Source: Aphelenchoides besseyi
Taxonomy: Eukaryota; Nematoda; Chromadorea; Rhabditida; Aphelenchoididae
Reading direction: 5' to 3'
Length of the DNA stretch: 64,000 nt
Assembly: GCA_024699855.1 (NCBI GenBank)
Contig: JAMPIQ010000002.1
Location: forward strand, 4,278,001-4,342,000
The notes beneath the pieces were generated by a model that saw only the letters and a list, made by a program, of their open reading frames with translations, was not told the origin of the DNA and searched no databases. This document shows, piece after piece, positions 11,417 through 22,931 of this stretch. Numbering within the stretch: position 1 is the first letter of the stretch; every line of letters starts with the position of its first letter. A program made the translations under genes and the position numbers.

Positions 11417-12980
11417 ATGAACATTTCGGAAGTAAAAAAAGCGATTCTTCGGCCCAAGTCCATCGAGTTCACACGTCTATTACTGTTGGCAATGATAGAA
11501 GACGCAGAAGACACGTTTTGGTACGTTTTGCGACATTGGTTTTATTGGGAATTTCTTATCGAAGATATTTATTTTGTTGAATTTTCCATATTCCAAATGA
11601 TCTTTGTTACAGTAAGATAGAAGGTAATAGCTAGTTTAGGGCTGTGGCTTCAGTTTTGAGGAGCGAATTGCTGTCATTTAATTTAACTTCCGATGAATAT
11701 TTGCAAGAGCTGTGTTCAATGATCGAAAGGTTACGAGACAAATTGGAATCTAAACACTCAGTTAATTTGACCACATCATCGTCTTCAAAAGTAGTTGGTT
11801 GTTAAGCTTAAGAACTAAAATGCCAAGCTATTTAGAATGATATTGCGGAACATGGTCAAAAGGATGACCCTGTCGCACGATCACGACATGGATTCACAAT
11901 AAAAGAAGTCTATTAGGCGATTATTCTAGTTTACAATTGTGTTTCTAGACTGGTCAAAGTCAACCGCTTGTCTTCAATTCCGATGGTATTCTAATCAATT
12001 TGGCAAATGAAGTGAAAAATGGAGATTCAAGATGTAAACAATGCAACGTGATATCTGAAGATCTAAAATTTCATAATGATGACAAAATGTGCAGGTGGAT
12101 TTGTGTGATTAAGTGTATTCACCGCAACGTTCTTCAGTTCTTGTCATCTCAAAAAACCCAAAGACAGTCATACACTTTTGCAGCTCTTGGGCTTAAAGAA
12201 CATCCTTTCTTCTAATTCACGACGTGGTCAACAATCGAATTCAACGGTGGAAGAAACCAGAGAATGTTTCAAGTGTAAGAAGAAAGTTCCATTCACAGCC
12301 CGAAAAGCCTATTTTAAAGGAATGTGCAGGTGATTCGAGAGATTCAAATCGTTATATGTTTTTAGTTCTTGTTATTATAAAGTCAGACGTTTAACTCGTC
12401 TTGGATTGATTGATGACACAAGACTTCCGGAAACATCTCCAACACCCGATCCACAAACCAGTGAGTTTCGAGAGTGTTGCGAATGTCAGAAACAAGTTCC
12501 AAAAGGCACCATATTCTACCGGTCATCTCAACTATGCAAGTAGGTTGCAACTGACACTCTACAGCAATTTGATTGTCTTCAGAAATTGCTATGAAAGACG
12601 TCGTGTTCTTATCCGAAAACAAACCGGAGCACAACAGTCGTGTATTCGTTGCAATCGTAGAACAGAAAGAGAATTGTTACAAGGAAAATGCATGTAAGCT
12701 TAAGAATTCTTTACAGAATAACCAATGATTTAGCACCTGTTATTATAAAGAAATGCGTAAAGAGGGACTCAACGACTTCGAACTTCCGCCTTCAAATGAT
12801 GATGAATCGTCCAGCGATGTAGGAGCAAAAATGTTACATTTTGTTCACAATTATCTTTAGACAAACGAACGATTAGCGCAAGTGATTGAACCGCGAACTA
12901 AAAACGAAGATGAGCATGTGGACCAAAGCGAACAACAAACTGATGAGCAGAATCGTCGTCAGTGTAGAAAACGAAGTTGA
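11417..12980 (+). CDS. Unrecognised protein with four tandem C4 zinc fingers
   Basis: Nine exons (11417-11520, 11640-11790, 11836-11907, 11949-12094, 12138-12329, 12366-12539, 12583-12693, 12734-12818, 12861-12980) join to 384 residues. The N-terminal ~85 residues are helical and leucine-rich, followed by a linker. Then come four C-x2-C-x(12-18)-C-x2/3-C modules: CKQCNVI...MCRSCH, CFKCKKKV...MCRSCYY, CCECQKQV...LCKNCYE and CIRCNRRT...KCMITCYY. The tail is acidic and then basic (RRQCRKRS). Every finger is interrupted by a phase-2 intron in the codon just after its third Cys. The spacing resembles GATA-type fingers, but the basic extension and Trp are not evident, so DNA binding is only a guess. 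The gene converges on SLC23 with 52 bases between stops. Confidence 0.8.
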
Positions 12981-13032
12981 TGTTTCAGTTCTTCATCTGA
13001 TAATCGAAATTGTTTATTATTTGAAATATAAT

Positions 13033-15062
13033 TCAAGACGTTTTATCTACAACAACATCTCCGTTCTCGATCATGGTGTGAACTTGATTGGGTGCTGATT
13101 TAACACGTGGAACAATTGGAAGATAACGAAGTGTGGGCATTCGTTCAATTAAACGCATCATCCACGTCGGCCACTCGTATATATCTCGTCCTTCCGGACC
13201 TAAGTCGTGATGCATTCCTCTTTCGCGTAATCCCCGTTGCGTTCTCGTCGCACCAGGGACTGTGTTATCCAAAATACACGCAGTGAAAGCGCCCACAAAC
13301 ATTGGCATCGACATTAAGACGTGCAGAATTTGATCGATACCACTCCAATCTGCAATTCTTATAATGATGATAGTTCTGTAGTCTTTTGGTGTACCTGTTC
13401 CGACATTCGGATGTTTGGAGAAATAGTTTGGAACAATAAGACCAATCATTAGTGCAAAACCCAAAATTGCCATGTTCCTTGAGTTCTTTAAATCAACTGC
13501 CTGCACGTTTGCTATTGCAACGCCGCCGACCATTGCCATCGATGACGCCAATACCCCTCCAACCAATGGATCGGGAATCGTTGATAGAACGGCTCCTAAT
13601 TTCGTACAAAGACCGAGCAGAATGAGCATAACACCGGCCACTAGCATTGTGGCTCGAGATGCAACTCTTGTAATTCCAATAACTCCAATGTTTTCTGTAT
13701 GACTAAACAAGCAATTCGTTTGTGCGATTAGTCGCAACTTACGTTGTTAACCCAACTCCCGGTCCGATTAACCCGGAAACGAAAGAACCCATTCCTTCGG
13801 CCAAGATTCCTCGATTGACCGCATGCGAAGGTGGACTTCGTTCTTCGGATACACGAGCAATGGCGTGATAATCCCCAACTGATTCGAATACGGAAGTCAA
13901 CGCAGAAACTAGGAATGCAAAGAACAGTCCAGCATTAAAACGCGGTAAACCGAACTGTCCGGGCAACGGAACTCGAAACCACGGAGAATCGTGAATTGCC
14001 GCTATAGTTGCATTTTTGTCTACTCGAGCTTCACTTTCTGAAAACCTCATACACAAAGTTTACACAAATCGAGTTTCAACCAACCCGGCGCTACAGCATC
14101 AGATACCGTCAACAGCCAACAGAAACCCCATGAAATAAGAATTGCAATCAAATACTGAAGTCGAATAAGAATCTTAGTTATGTTTGCATAACAAACCGGA
14201 TATTGCCCAAACACGTTCACACGATAAACGTGAAACTTTCCGTTTTTGCGACCGGGAATCGGAACCCGTAGTTCGGCAAGATACAGAACTGTGGTGAAGA
14301 GAGCGGCCGCTTGAATCAAACTGACCCAATGTTTTTGCATTCTTAATACGCACATTTCAACGCTAGAAGCCATCAAAAGTAAAATCAATGGAGACACAGT
14401 TATTGGACCAATGAATTTAGTCAGCAGTCCAACCAAACCGGAGCATCCAATAATCATCGGAACGAGCGAAGACAACAATAACGATCCGAGAATCAATTGC
14501 AATTTTTCGTGATAAACGTGTTCAGGAACAAAATCACTGGAAGTTGCATTGCACAGATTTGAAGGCAAATTCATGAAGGCCTGAACACTCGGAACATAAG
14601 CGAATGCAGTACCTAGAACTTTGCATGTTCTTTGATTTCCAACCTATTCACCTTGAAGAAGCGCCAATCGCATTCCCAAACTCGTTTGAATTAAAGTTCC
14701 GATTCCCGAAGCCACGAAAGTGGATGAGATCAATTGGACACCTAAATTCGCATTGCTAACCATTGTGTGCGCATTCAAACTAACGAAGCATGTTGACTTG
14801 CTGTCCGGCACAAAGCATATCGGACAAAAGGAATGGAATGACCAAAAGTGCCGAAACGCACACCTTTATTTGAACTTAATGTTCGTATTTTCGCATATCT
14901 TCTGCTTACCATCACTTGTTGAAATCCAAATAACAGTGCAACAAAAAACGACGGAGTTTCATCTGCCTTGATCATCCTCCTAACTTTTCGCGGTCGTGGA
15001 ACGGAAAGTGAAACGGTTTGACTGGACGACTGAGTTGTTGGTGGACTCATATTCCCGATCAA
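13033..15062 (-). CDS. SLC23 nucleobase-ascorbate transporter
   Basis: This is a polytopic membrane transporter of the nucleobase-cation symporter/SVCT family, which moves purines, pyrimidines or ascorbate with Na+ or H+. Support includes the N-terminal FFVALLFGFQQVMV after a basic cytosolic leader; SDMLCAGQQVNM; VPMIIGCSGLVGLLTKFIGP; the helix-8 region SALTSVFESVGDYHAIARVS; and the family signature with N-x-G-x3-T (SENIGVIGITRVASR), followed by PDPLVGGVLASSMAMVGGVA. The C-terminal tail is long and cytosolic, including a His/Arg-rich stretch. Start choice is 15062 (MIGNMSPP) or the internal ATG at 15050. Substrate cannot be read from sequence by eye. Short introns break the gene into about six exons. 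Confidence 0.92.
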
Positions 15063-15758
15063 TGTTCGACCTCAATGTATTAGCGGATTGTCGTCCCGGG
15101 AGGTGGCAAACTTAAAGAGCAAAAAATTCGTTACGGAGGATTAACACGCTTTCCCACCGCTGAGCGTGGTTTATGAGCGACTGCACATTCTCAACGAACA
15201 CCCGTGTGACAAAAAGTTGATCGCTCGTAAATCACCGAAGTTTCCGTTGATATGCGTGGTCAAGAAACAGTTTGCGTTCACCAAAGATCGATTAGTTGGT
15301 GTGAAGTTTAACGAATTCGGAGACTCAGAAAACGATTCGTTCAATAAATTTGTCAAAATCGAACTAAAAACTTGAACCTTCGCAATCACAATGTCAAACG
15401 ATCGACAAAGAAATCGACGTGTTCGCTCGAAAGAGGTAACAAACTGCGGTGAATGTCGTCGACCTTTTGCCCAAAATTGCTTCTCGTTTTCTTTGTGTGT
15501 TCGAAAAATTGACGGCGGTAATTCCACTTCATGAACACAAACGTAATCAGAAGTTTTCTTTGGTTGGTTTACATGGAAAAAGCTCTGTAGGGTCGTTGCT
15601 ATTCAACAGCAACCGACCTACGATTCCCAGAACGAAATGGTGGCGCCAAGGAAAATTTGAAAAACAAAGCTGTGGGTCCGAGCAGCTTTCAGTTAGCTCA
15701 GATCATTATTTGTTGTTGTCTGTTTTTCGACACATTTGTTTTTTTCACTACGGCCAAA
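15063..15758. other. Divergent intergenic region, SLC23 / NuSAP-like gene
   Basis: About 0.7 kb of presumed shared promoter. Open frames on both strands (for example 15171-15527 minus and 15449-15967 plus) show no domain character. The latter runs out of frame through the NuSAP-like coding region. Confidence 0.5.
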
Positions 15759-17351
15759 ATGTCCGATGTGCATACCGAAGAGAGTATCAACAACTTGAGC
15801 TGGAACGATGTTCGAAGCCTTTGCAAACAGCATGGAATCTTGGTCAAAGGAAAGGTAATGCACGCACCGAAGTTCCCAAATTCATCATTGTGTTTAGAAA
15901 TCCGCGTTGGTCGCCAAGCTCATCCGACTTCTGGTCCATAAAACGGATCTATCGGAAAGCGATATGAATCGAAATGAAACTGGTCGTTCGACTTCACGAA
16001 TGACCGATGAGTTGGAAACCAACAACGAAATGTCAGTGGAGATTTCGACTGATGAGAAGCGTGAGGAAAAGCCTCTAACGACGGATTCCAAACACGATGA
16101 GTTGAATTTGTCTTGTTTGTCCGATTCAACTTTGGAGGAAACTAACGAGTTGACGTCTCAAGTCGAAGAATCCTATGCCAAAGAAGTGACGCTTCCAATC
16201 GACGAACCCGTTCAAATGCTCGAAGCATCAACAGCCGATGAAAAGATGGACATTCCAGAACTGAACGACGATGAATTGGAAACGGTGAAAGAAAGTTCTT
16301 CCGATGACTCGTTGCTTCCTGCCAATGAGACTTTCACTATTGAAGATGAGTTTAGCGCAACTTATGTCATTTCGGGTAATACATAAACTTGTAAATACCA
16401 TAGATGTTGATTTTTAATTTCAGACCACGCAAACAATACGACCATTCCGATCGAAGAAGGCAGTGAGAATCAAAGTCGTCCAAGTTCTGCAATGAGTCAT
16501 CGCGAAGAAGGCGGAAATTACAAGTTCATGGAGAGTTTGCCGCAGATGGAAATGGCGCGCTCTAATGAAGATGGAAATCAAATGGAATTCAAGTGTTCGC
16601 TTCTCAGGAATGTTGGGACCGGCTCCGTTCCGCAGACTACCTCACGACTCCCACGATCGAATATGACATATAAAGAGAAAATGGCTCAATTACATCAAAA
16701 AGAATTTGAACAAATGGATTCAATTGTCGATTACATACAGAAAAAAGACGAACGAATTGAAGAAAAAAAACGAGCTCAAACTCCAGCAGTGGATCGTCTC
16801 TTCAAGGGACTTCCGTCATCTCCACGTTCAAGGTAAACTTCAAAGACGATGTTTGATATTACTATCTTGGTTCAGAACTCCATCAAAGGACGTTTTTCGA
16901 GTTGACAACAACGAGTACGTGTCGATTAGTCCGACTCCATTCAGATCTGCGAATAACACTCCAAGAGCCCTTCCGATTGTTCGTCGGCCTAAGGTTTGAC
17001 TCACAATTTCGCGAAAATTTGAAACTCGAAAGTTTAGGAGGATGCGAAAGCACTCAGTCGACGAGTGCAACAAACTCGATCCAAACGCCTAATTCCCGCA
17101 ACAGTTCCTGACATCTCGACACATCTCGATCAATTGGCAACTCCAAAAAATAGCAAACGTGAGTTTCTCTCAACCAATCTGATTTGTTAGTTTGTTTTTC
17201 AGGTCCTCCAATCCCGCCTGAACGTCGTGCTTTCACTCCAAAGACCGGACCTTATATGTACACGGATACAACCAAAATGTCCGACGTCGAGTTTGAGATG
17301 TACAAGCGCCGTGAACGTCTTCGAGAAACTCAAGAGAAAAACCGACTTTGA
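15759..17351 (+). CDS. NuSAP-like SAP-domain, microtubule/spindle protein
   Basis: Six exons (15759-15854, 15898-16375, 16424-16832, 16876-16993, 17038-17158, 17203-17351) join to 456 residues. Residues about 10-45 form a SAP motif (LSWNDVRSLCKQHGILVKGK, then SALVAKLIRLL). It is followed by a long acidic Ser/Thr/Glu-rich linker. A conserved-looking block near residues 230-265, YKEKMAQLHQKEFEQMDSIV with DYIQKKDERIEEKK after it, closely matches the vertebrate NuSAP1 pattern of a Phe-x-x-Met-(D/E)-Ser-Ile-x-x-Tyr-Ile plus basic helix. The C-terminal third is basic and Pro/Ser/Thr-rich with SP/TP sites, ending in a charged helix (YKRRERLRETQEKNRL). NuSAP proteins bind and bundle spindle microtubules near chromatin. 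The assignment rests on architecture plus this motif. Confidence 0.7.
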
Positions 17352-17651
17352 CCCTTATAGCTTATTTGATAATCTTTCTAATGTTCAATTTTTGTTAATT
17401 TCTCTAGGTGCGTTCATTCAGTTTTACGCGGTTAATTTCTTTGCCACCTTGCGCTCATAAGACTGTCGTTTTCTGTTCGAAGTGACTTATAAGTCCGTTG
17501 TCTTTAAATCCTCGTATTGTATGTACAAATTTATTCCAAAGACACAAATAAATGGAAAATCTTTTGACTGTTGGAGTGAAACGAAGATCGGAAATCAGCG
17601 AAGTCGTCATCCAAACAATCGACCCGTTTAATTGAAATTCCTTGAAACTAC

Positions 17652-20600
17652 TTAGCACTCGGCACCTTTTTCTAAGTCCACCGGATTCTTTCCAAAATCG
17701 AAGATTCGATTACTTGATCGTGAGTTGCGTTGCATTATTTTGGCATTAGCTGTTCCTTTGTTGTGTCGATACTTGATTGGAGATCGGTTGGTGTCGGATA
17801 CCGATGAGGTCCTCGAAAACACACGAGTTCGCTTATCCAATCTGAAGTCGAATGTTCGTTGCGGTCTACTTATTGCGACTTACATCGACGGACTGTTGGA
17901 ATTCGAGTTCTCAGTTGCTTTTCCGTTCTTGTTCATCGCAATCTTGTTGACATAGTCTTCGGTTGCTGTAATCAATTGAATGTATCCGTAGCCCTCTGTA
18001 ACTAATCAGATTACAACATTCTAATTTACACAATTCAAACCTGTTGCTCGTTCCAAAAACAGAGTGAGTTTCGTCAGAATCTCTTGGAAATTCGGTCGTT
18101 TTTCCGGTTCTTCCTGCCAACACCGTTCCATCACATCGTACCTACAAGTTATTGCTTGAATGTGTTTTTACTCTGACATACATTTCGTCAGAACATAACA
18201 TCGGTTTTTCTGGTCGATTTCCTTCTTCCAAATGAGCGACTAATTCTTTGGGTGAGACTTCGTTGAATGGTGTCATTCCAAATGAATACATTTCCCATAA
18301 CAATATGCCATAACTCCAACTAAATTTGAATGTTTTAAGCTTTGTTGATTAAACTTACACGTCACTTTTACTACTAAACTCGTGTCTCGTTAAGGCCTCC
18401 ACTGCTAGCCATTTGATTGGCAAACGACCAGACGCAGAGATAAACGCTTTGTTTGTCGACATTGGAGCGTAGTTCTCGTCCAGAATAATGCACAAACCAA
18501 AATCACTGATCTAAACTTCTTTTACTTTTGGCGATTCACGGGTTTAAAACCTTTGCGTTCTTTTGTCCGTCTATCAAAATATTCCGAGCCGCCAAATCTC
18601 GATGTCTGAAATCGAAGATGATTAAAATCAACTGGGTTTGCTAACATGATGTGTTTAGATGCCAAAAAGCGCATTCCATCAGCAATTTGCCACGCAAACA
18701 ACATAAACTCTTTTGTGTAGTTGATCTTTACATCAATGGATTTCGACTGAAAATAAGCCACTTGATTAATTCGATACAACACTTTTAACTCACTATGTTA
18801 ACATCAACTTTCAACGCTTTAACGTATTGCAAAAGATCACGATTCGGACAGTATTCAAGAACCAAGCAAATAGACTGTCCAACCGTAATACAACCGAGCA
18901 TGTTAACGAGATTATCATTAAAACCAATTGTTTTCATCTAATTGAAAAGATGAACGTTTGTTCATTGACAGTAACCCACCAATTCGATCTCATTCATGAA
19001 CTCCTTTCGAGCAGCGTCGGTCGCATATTTGGGTAACATTTTAATCGCCACCTTAAACTCGCAATTACTGATTGTTGCTTTTAAGTGTTTGTTAGAACTT
19101 GGGATAGTATACTACTTGTTTTCGGACTTACATCACAATTCTCGAACTGTGCAATCAAATGCGGTCGATCAGTGTAGAAATGATCGACACACGGCGGTCG
19201 ACCGTGAACTTTTCCTCGAAAAACTTGACCGTAAGCTCCGCTTCCAATTTTCTCGCTTTTGATCAGAAGACGATCCCAACTTAACTCCCAATAGTCTTCG
19301 CTGTAAGCAAACAAATGATTACGATTAATGATCATTATCTTGCATTATTGGGTGTGGTTCTGCTTCTTGATGTTTTTTGCGGAAACGATCGATTTTGTCC
19401 ATCCAACAACTAAAATCGACGGTTCAAACTTCGCAAACTCGTTATTCGAACCTCATTTTTGTTCTGTAAATTACTGTACCAACAATCAGTAAAATCAATA
19501 GCAGCGCACAACAACCAACAATTAAACCAGCTAGCTGTGCCTGAGTCATTTCATCTAAACGGCAACTAATCACAGATTACTTGTGAACGACTCACTTTTT
19601 GTTGTCTGCGATTTGTCATCCGGTTTTTTCTCAACAAGTGGAATGGGCCGTAGATCATTAAGGTCGAGTTCGACCAAATTGTCACCCGAAACGGTGTGAT
19701 TGTCTGAAAGAGATGGCCGGGATTTCATGTGATCACATTTAACTAACCAAGAAAAGAGGCGTGAACTTCTTTGTCATAGGCGTAAATACGAAAACTAAAT
19801 GTGCTAAGCTGTTCTTTCAGTCCATTATTGTAATAATCGTTAAGAAATGGCTAAAAGATGTTGACTTTAAAATGTCGTTCAAGGTAACAAACCACAGAAA
19901 CAAAGTCGGTTAGTAGAATGATGATCGCTTGTTGGCCAGCCGCCGTGGTTCTGCGATTTTTATAAAGAGCAATGGCGTCGCGAATCTTTCTCCACGTATA
20001 GGGATCACTAGTGTCGATGCGGTTTTCAATTTTCAACAAATCATTGGGCAGAAACTCCCACTTTTGCATGTTCACGGTGTCCGTATACCAATCGGTTTGC
20101 TTTTTGGATGGCACGAGAAAAGCGGTGGTCAACGGTTTTTGTGGATCAGTCTGGACGAACTAGCAATGTTCTTTTTACGTTTTATAATTTGATTTAATTT
20201 TCGAAATAGCAAAGTTAGAAGCCGAAAGGTCAAAGTTTGTTCCATCGAACACACCTGTTTGTAGGACTTGATCGGAGTTACCAAGTTGTCACGAATATTG
20301 TCTAGTTGCTCTAACGATATCATGATAGAGAACGCATAGACGTACATGACGTGAAGAGAATCAGGAAACTGCTCGGTCTAAATCTCAGATATGTTTTTTA
20401 TTTTCAGAGATTTTCGAACTTACAGTTGTTGTTGTTGGGACGGTTGTTGCAATTGGCGATTGAGTAGGAGCAATACAATGAGAAAGGTTCTCGTTCGTGC
20501 ATTCGTTAGTACTTGGTGAAAGACAGGGGTAAATGCAACCGCCGATTTTGTACAAACATTTGACATTTGGAACAACGTAAAGACTTTTTGATATATTTCC

Positions 20601-21687
20601 GTAATACTCAGTGAGCAGATCGAGATTGGCGTCTTCACGGCCAACAAGAATCACAGTTAATGATGCGCACATTCCACTGCATTGGCTATTGAAGTACTAA
20701 AATATTTGAGCAAAGAAGTTCGTTGGACTTCGTCAACCGGTAACTTACGTCTTCGGTGTGAGGGTCGTCGATTGCTGTGAGATCGATTATACGATTGGTG
20801 ATCATGATAAACGAATTGTATTGGCATGCTTGCCATTTATGGTCCTTGAACTGAAATCAGAAATCGAATTGATAAAAATTTGCTATCAAATTACCACATC
20901 AATCCATGCTTTTGCATAAGCTTTACTGAAATTGGAATCGTCTTCGATCACAAGACTGTTATTGGGATAGACTTTAAGATAATCATCGGGTTTCATGTCA
21001 TCCGAAAATATTTCGCAGTTATCCCTCGAGCAACAAGTGAAACCAGCAAGTTGATTGTTTTCAGTCTTATCCTCTGCAGTTCCTATTCGGAAAGGCTCAA
21101 CAATGATATTGTAGCCAACATCTTCGTTGAAACAATCAGACATCATACTCTGCAGACCGGCAATGAAGAACTTGAATTCTTCCGGTTTCACGAAGTCGGG
21201 ACTTAAGTCAAGGAGAATTCTTCTTGTGCAATGAGACAACTGAAATAAAAAGTGCATGGTTGTTTCCAAAGATCAATTTACATCACCAGATTGTAGTGGC
21301 CGTCGGATTCCCTTCGCGTAGTTTGTCGGTTGACATTTTGCTCCTTCAGGCAGAATCTGTGGTCCAATGCGATATTCTGAGCTTGAGACTGAAATCAAGA
21401 TAATTATCGAAGTTTAGAAGCAATCGTGAAAATTGATTTCGGAGATTTACGAATTATAACACCTCCTTACTCTTGTTCATACGGTTAAGTGATAAGAAAA
21501 CCAAAACAAAAGTAGTTCCTGTTCAACAATCATATGACTAACGTTATTGTTGGTATACAGAAGTATTTTTGTGTACAAGCAACTTACCGCACCAAACATC
21601 ACTTGAGATCAATAGCGGTAAGTTGAGGCAGAGAATGAGGAAAAACAACCAACAAAACAATCGCGTTTCATCGCCTGTCCACCGCAT
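17652..21687 (-). CDS. Receptor tyrosine kinase with VWA-like ectodomain
   Basis: The ATG at 21687 opens a clear signal peptide (LFCWLFFLILCLNLPLLIS). The ectodomain contains two VWA-like regions: one with RRILLDLSPDF, SFIMITNRIIDL and ASLTVILVGRED (about 21260-20560), and one with YAFSIMISLEQLDNI and QQAIIILLTDF (about 20350-19870). They are separated by a Cys-rich, Thr-rich linker. A transmembrane helix (LAGLIVGCCALLLILLIVG) lies near 19540-19480. The kinase domain has GSGAYGQVF (glycine loop), VAIKML, HRDLAARNIL (about 18606-18577), SDFGLC, IKWLAVEAL and SYGILLWEMYSFGMTPF, so it looks catalytically complete and tyrosine-specific. A basic, Ser-rich tail follows. The ligand is unknown. It converges on the NuSAP-like gene with a 300-base gap. 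Confidence 0.85.
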
Positions 21688-22931
21688 TTTGTTGATGCAT
21701 GGATTTGGGCGATAGAACAAATAGCGGAAGAGGACTGTCGAAGAATTAGTCAACAACTTTGAGCATTTCGTAACTCTCGTCCAAGGAAAACAAGCGAACT
21801 GTTGCGACAACAACGCGTTTGAACTCGTGATGCCAACGAATTGATGGTAGAAAATCTGAAAAATTGTTTGAATCGTCACATCCACAAGCATCCATGATAT
21901 TTGAACCTAAAGATCAAAACCACTCGACAGATTCACGACATAAACACGCAATTCAAAAGTGTTTTTATCAGTCCATAAAAGTGTTAGGAGACTTGGAAGA
22001 AGAGACAAATACACTACAATAGCTAAACTTACAATCTTAAGGTCGACAGATGTTATGGCGTTTAAAGGTTGTTGATTATTAGGTGGTTAAGATGACGAGA
22101 AAACTCGCGAAAATGATCAGCCGCCTTTTCTTTAGATGCAAAAATTGAACAGTCGCAAATTGAACAGTCTACGGGGACAAACATTCCCTTCACAATCGAC
22201 TGACAAGAACGGCGATTGATAAGTGAAGAGAGGTGAGGAGGTCGGCGTATTCGCTTAATAGAGATTAATTAGAAAACGCGTAAGGTCACGATTATTGGGT
22301 AATGAGAAGCCGAAAACTGATAAAATTCTTCTCGTCCTGATGATCATCAAGCAGCCCAAAACGACTCGTGTCAACGTGGAGAGGGGTGACGGGATTAAAT
22401 CGAAATGACAAACTTCCCAAATGGGATTACGTTTTATTTTCGTCTTATCAAACGCAGAAACCAAAGAACTTGGCATACGGTAATCCGTTGAAAATCAACC
22501 AAACGATCATCGAAGATGTTCGGTTTGGTCGTACTTATTAGTCATACACTGTAATTTGTAACCAACAAGTTTATAAGAAACCGTTAAATCGCATTTACTT
22601 CAAGACATGTCGTTGAATTCATGCACTACGAGATGTACTATTTTGACTCATCAACACTAAAGATGCTCTTTGCAACTGTTTCCACGTTCTAAACACATCG
22701 ATTTTGAAGCAACTAACTCTCATTTGATCATGTAATTCATTCTTTTTCTTCGCGTTTTAGCATCTAGACACTAAAGTATCGAATGTTTATGCACCTCGTA
22801 TTGTTTTTTAAACTGAGGACTAAAATACAAATACCGGTTGATGGAAATGTACAATTGGAAAAACTATAAGATGGCTAATAAATTGGAAACTAAATCAACA
22901 TTGCTAATTGGAAGATTGATGTTGATCGAAT
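21688..22931. other. Intergenic region, about 1.2 kb
   Basis: AT-rich sequence between the kinase start and the end of the SLC46-like gene, both on the minus strand. I see no exon-like open frames or structured elements. It should include the kinase promoter and the 3' UTR of the upstream transporter. Confidence 0.5.

Noticed and set aside
18380..18420. Kinase APE motif reads AVE, possible pseudokinase
   Set aside because: Variation at this Pro (ALE, AIE) is normal among active receptor tyrosine kinases. The HRD, DFG, Lys and glycine-loop motifs are intact.
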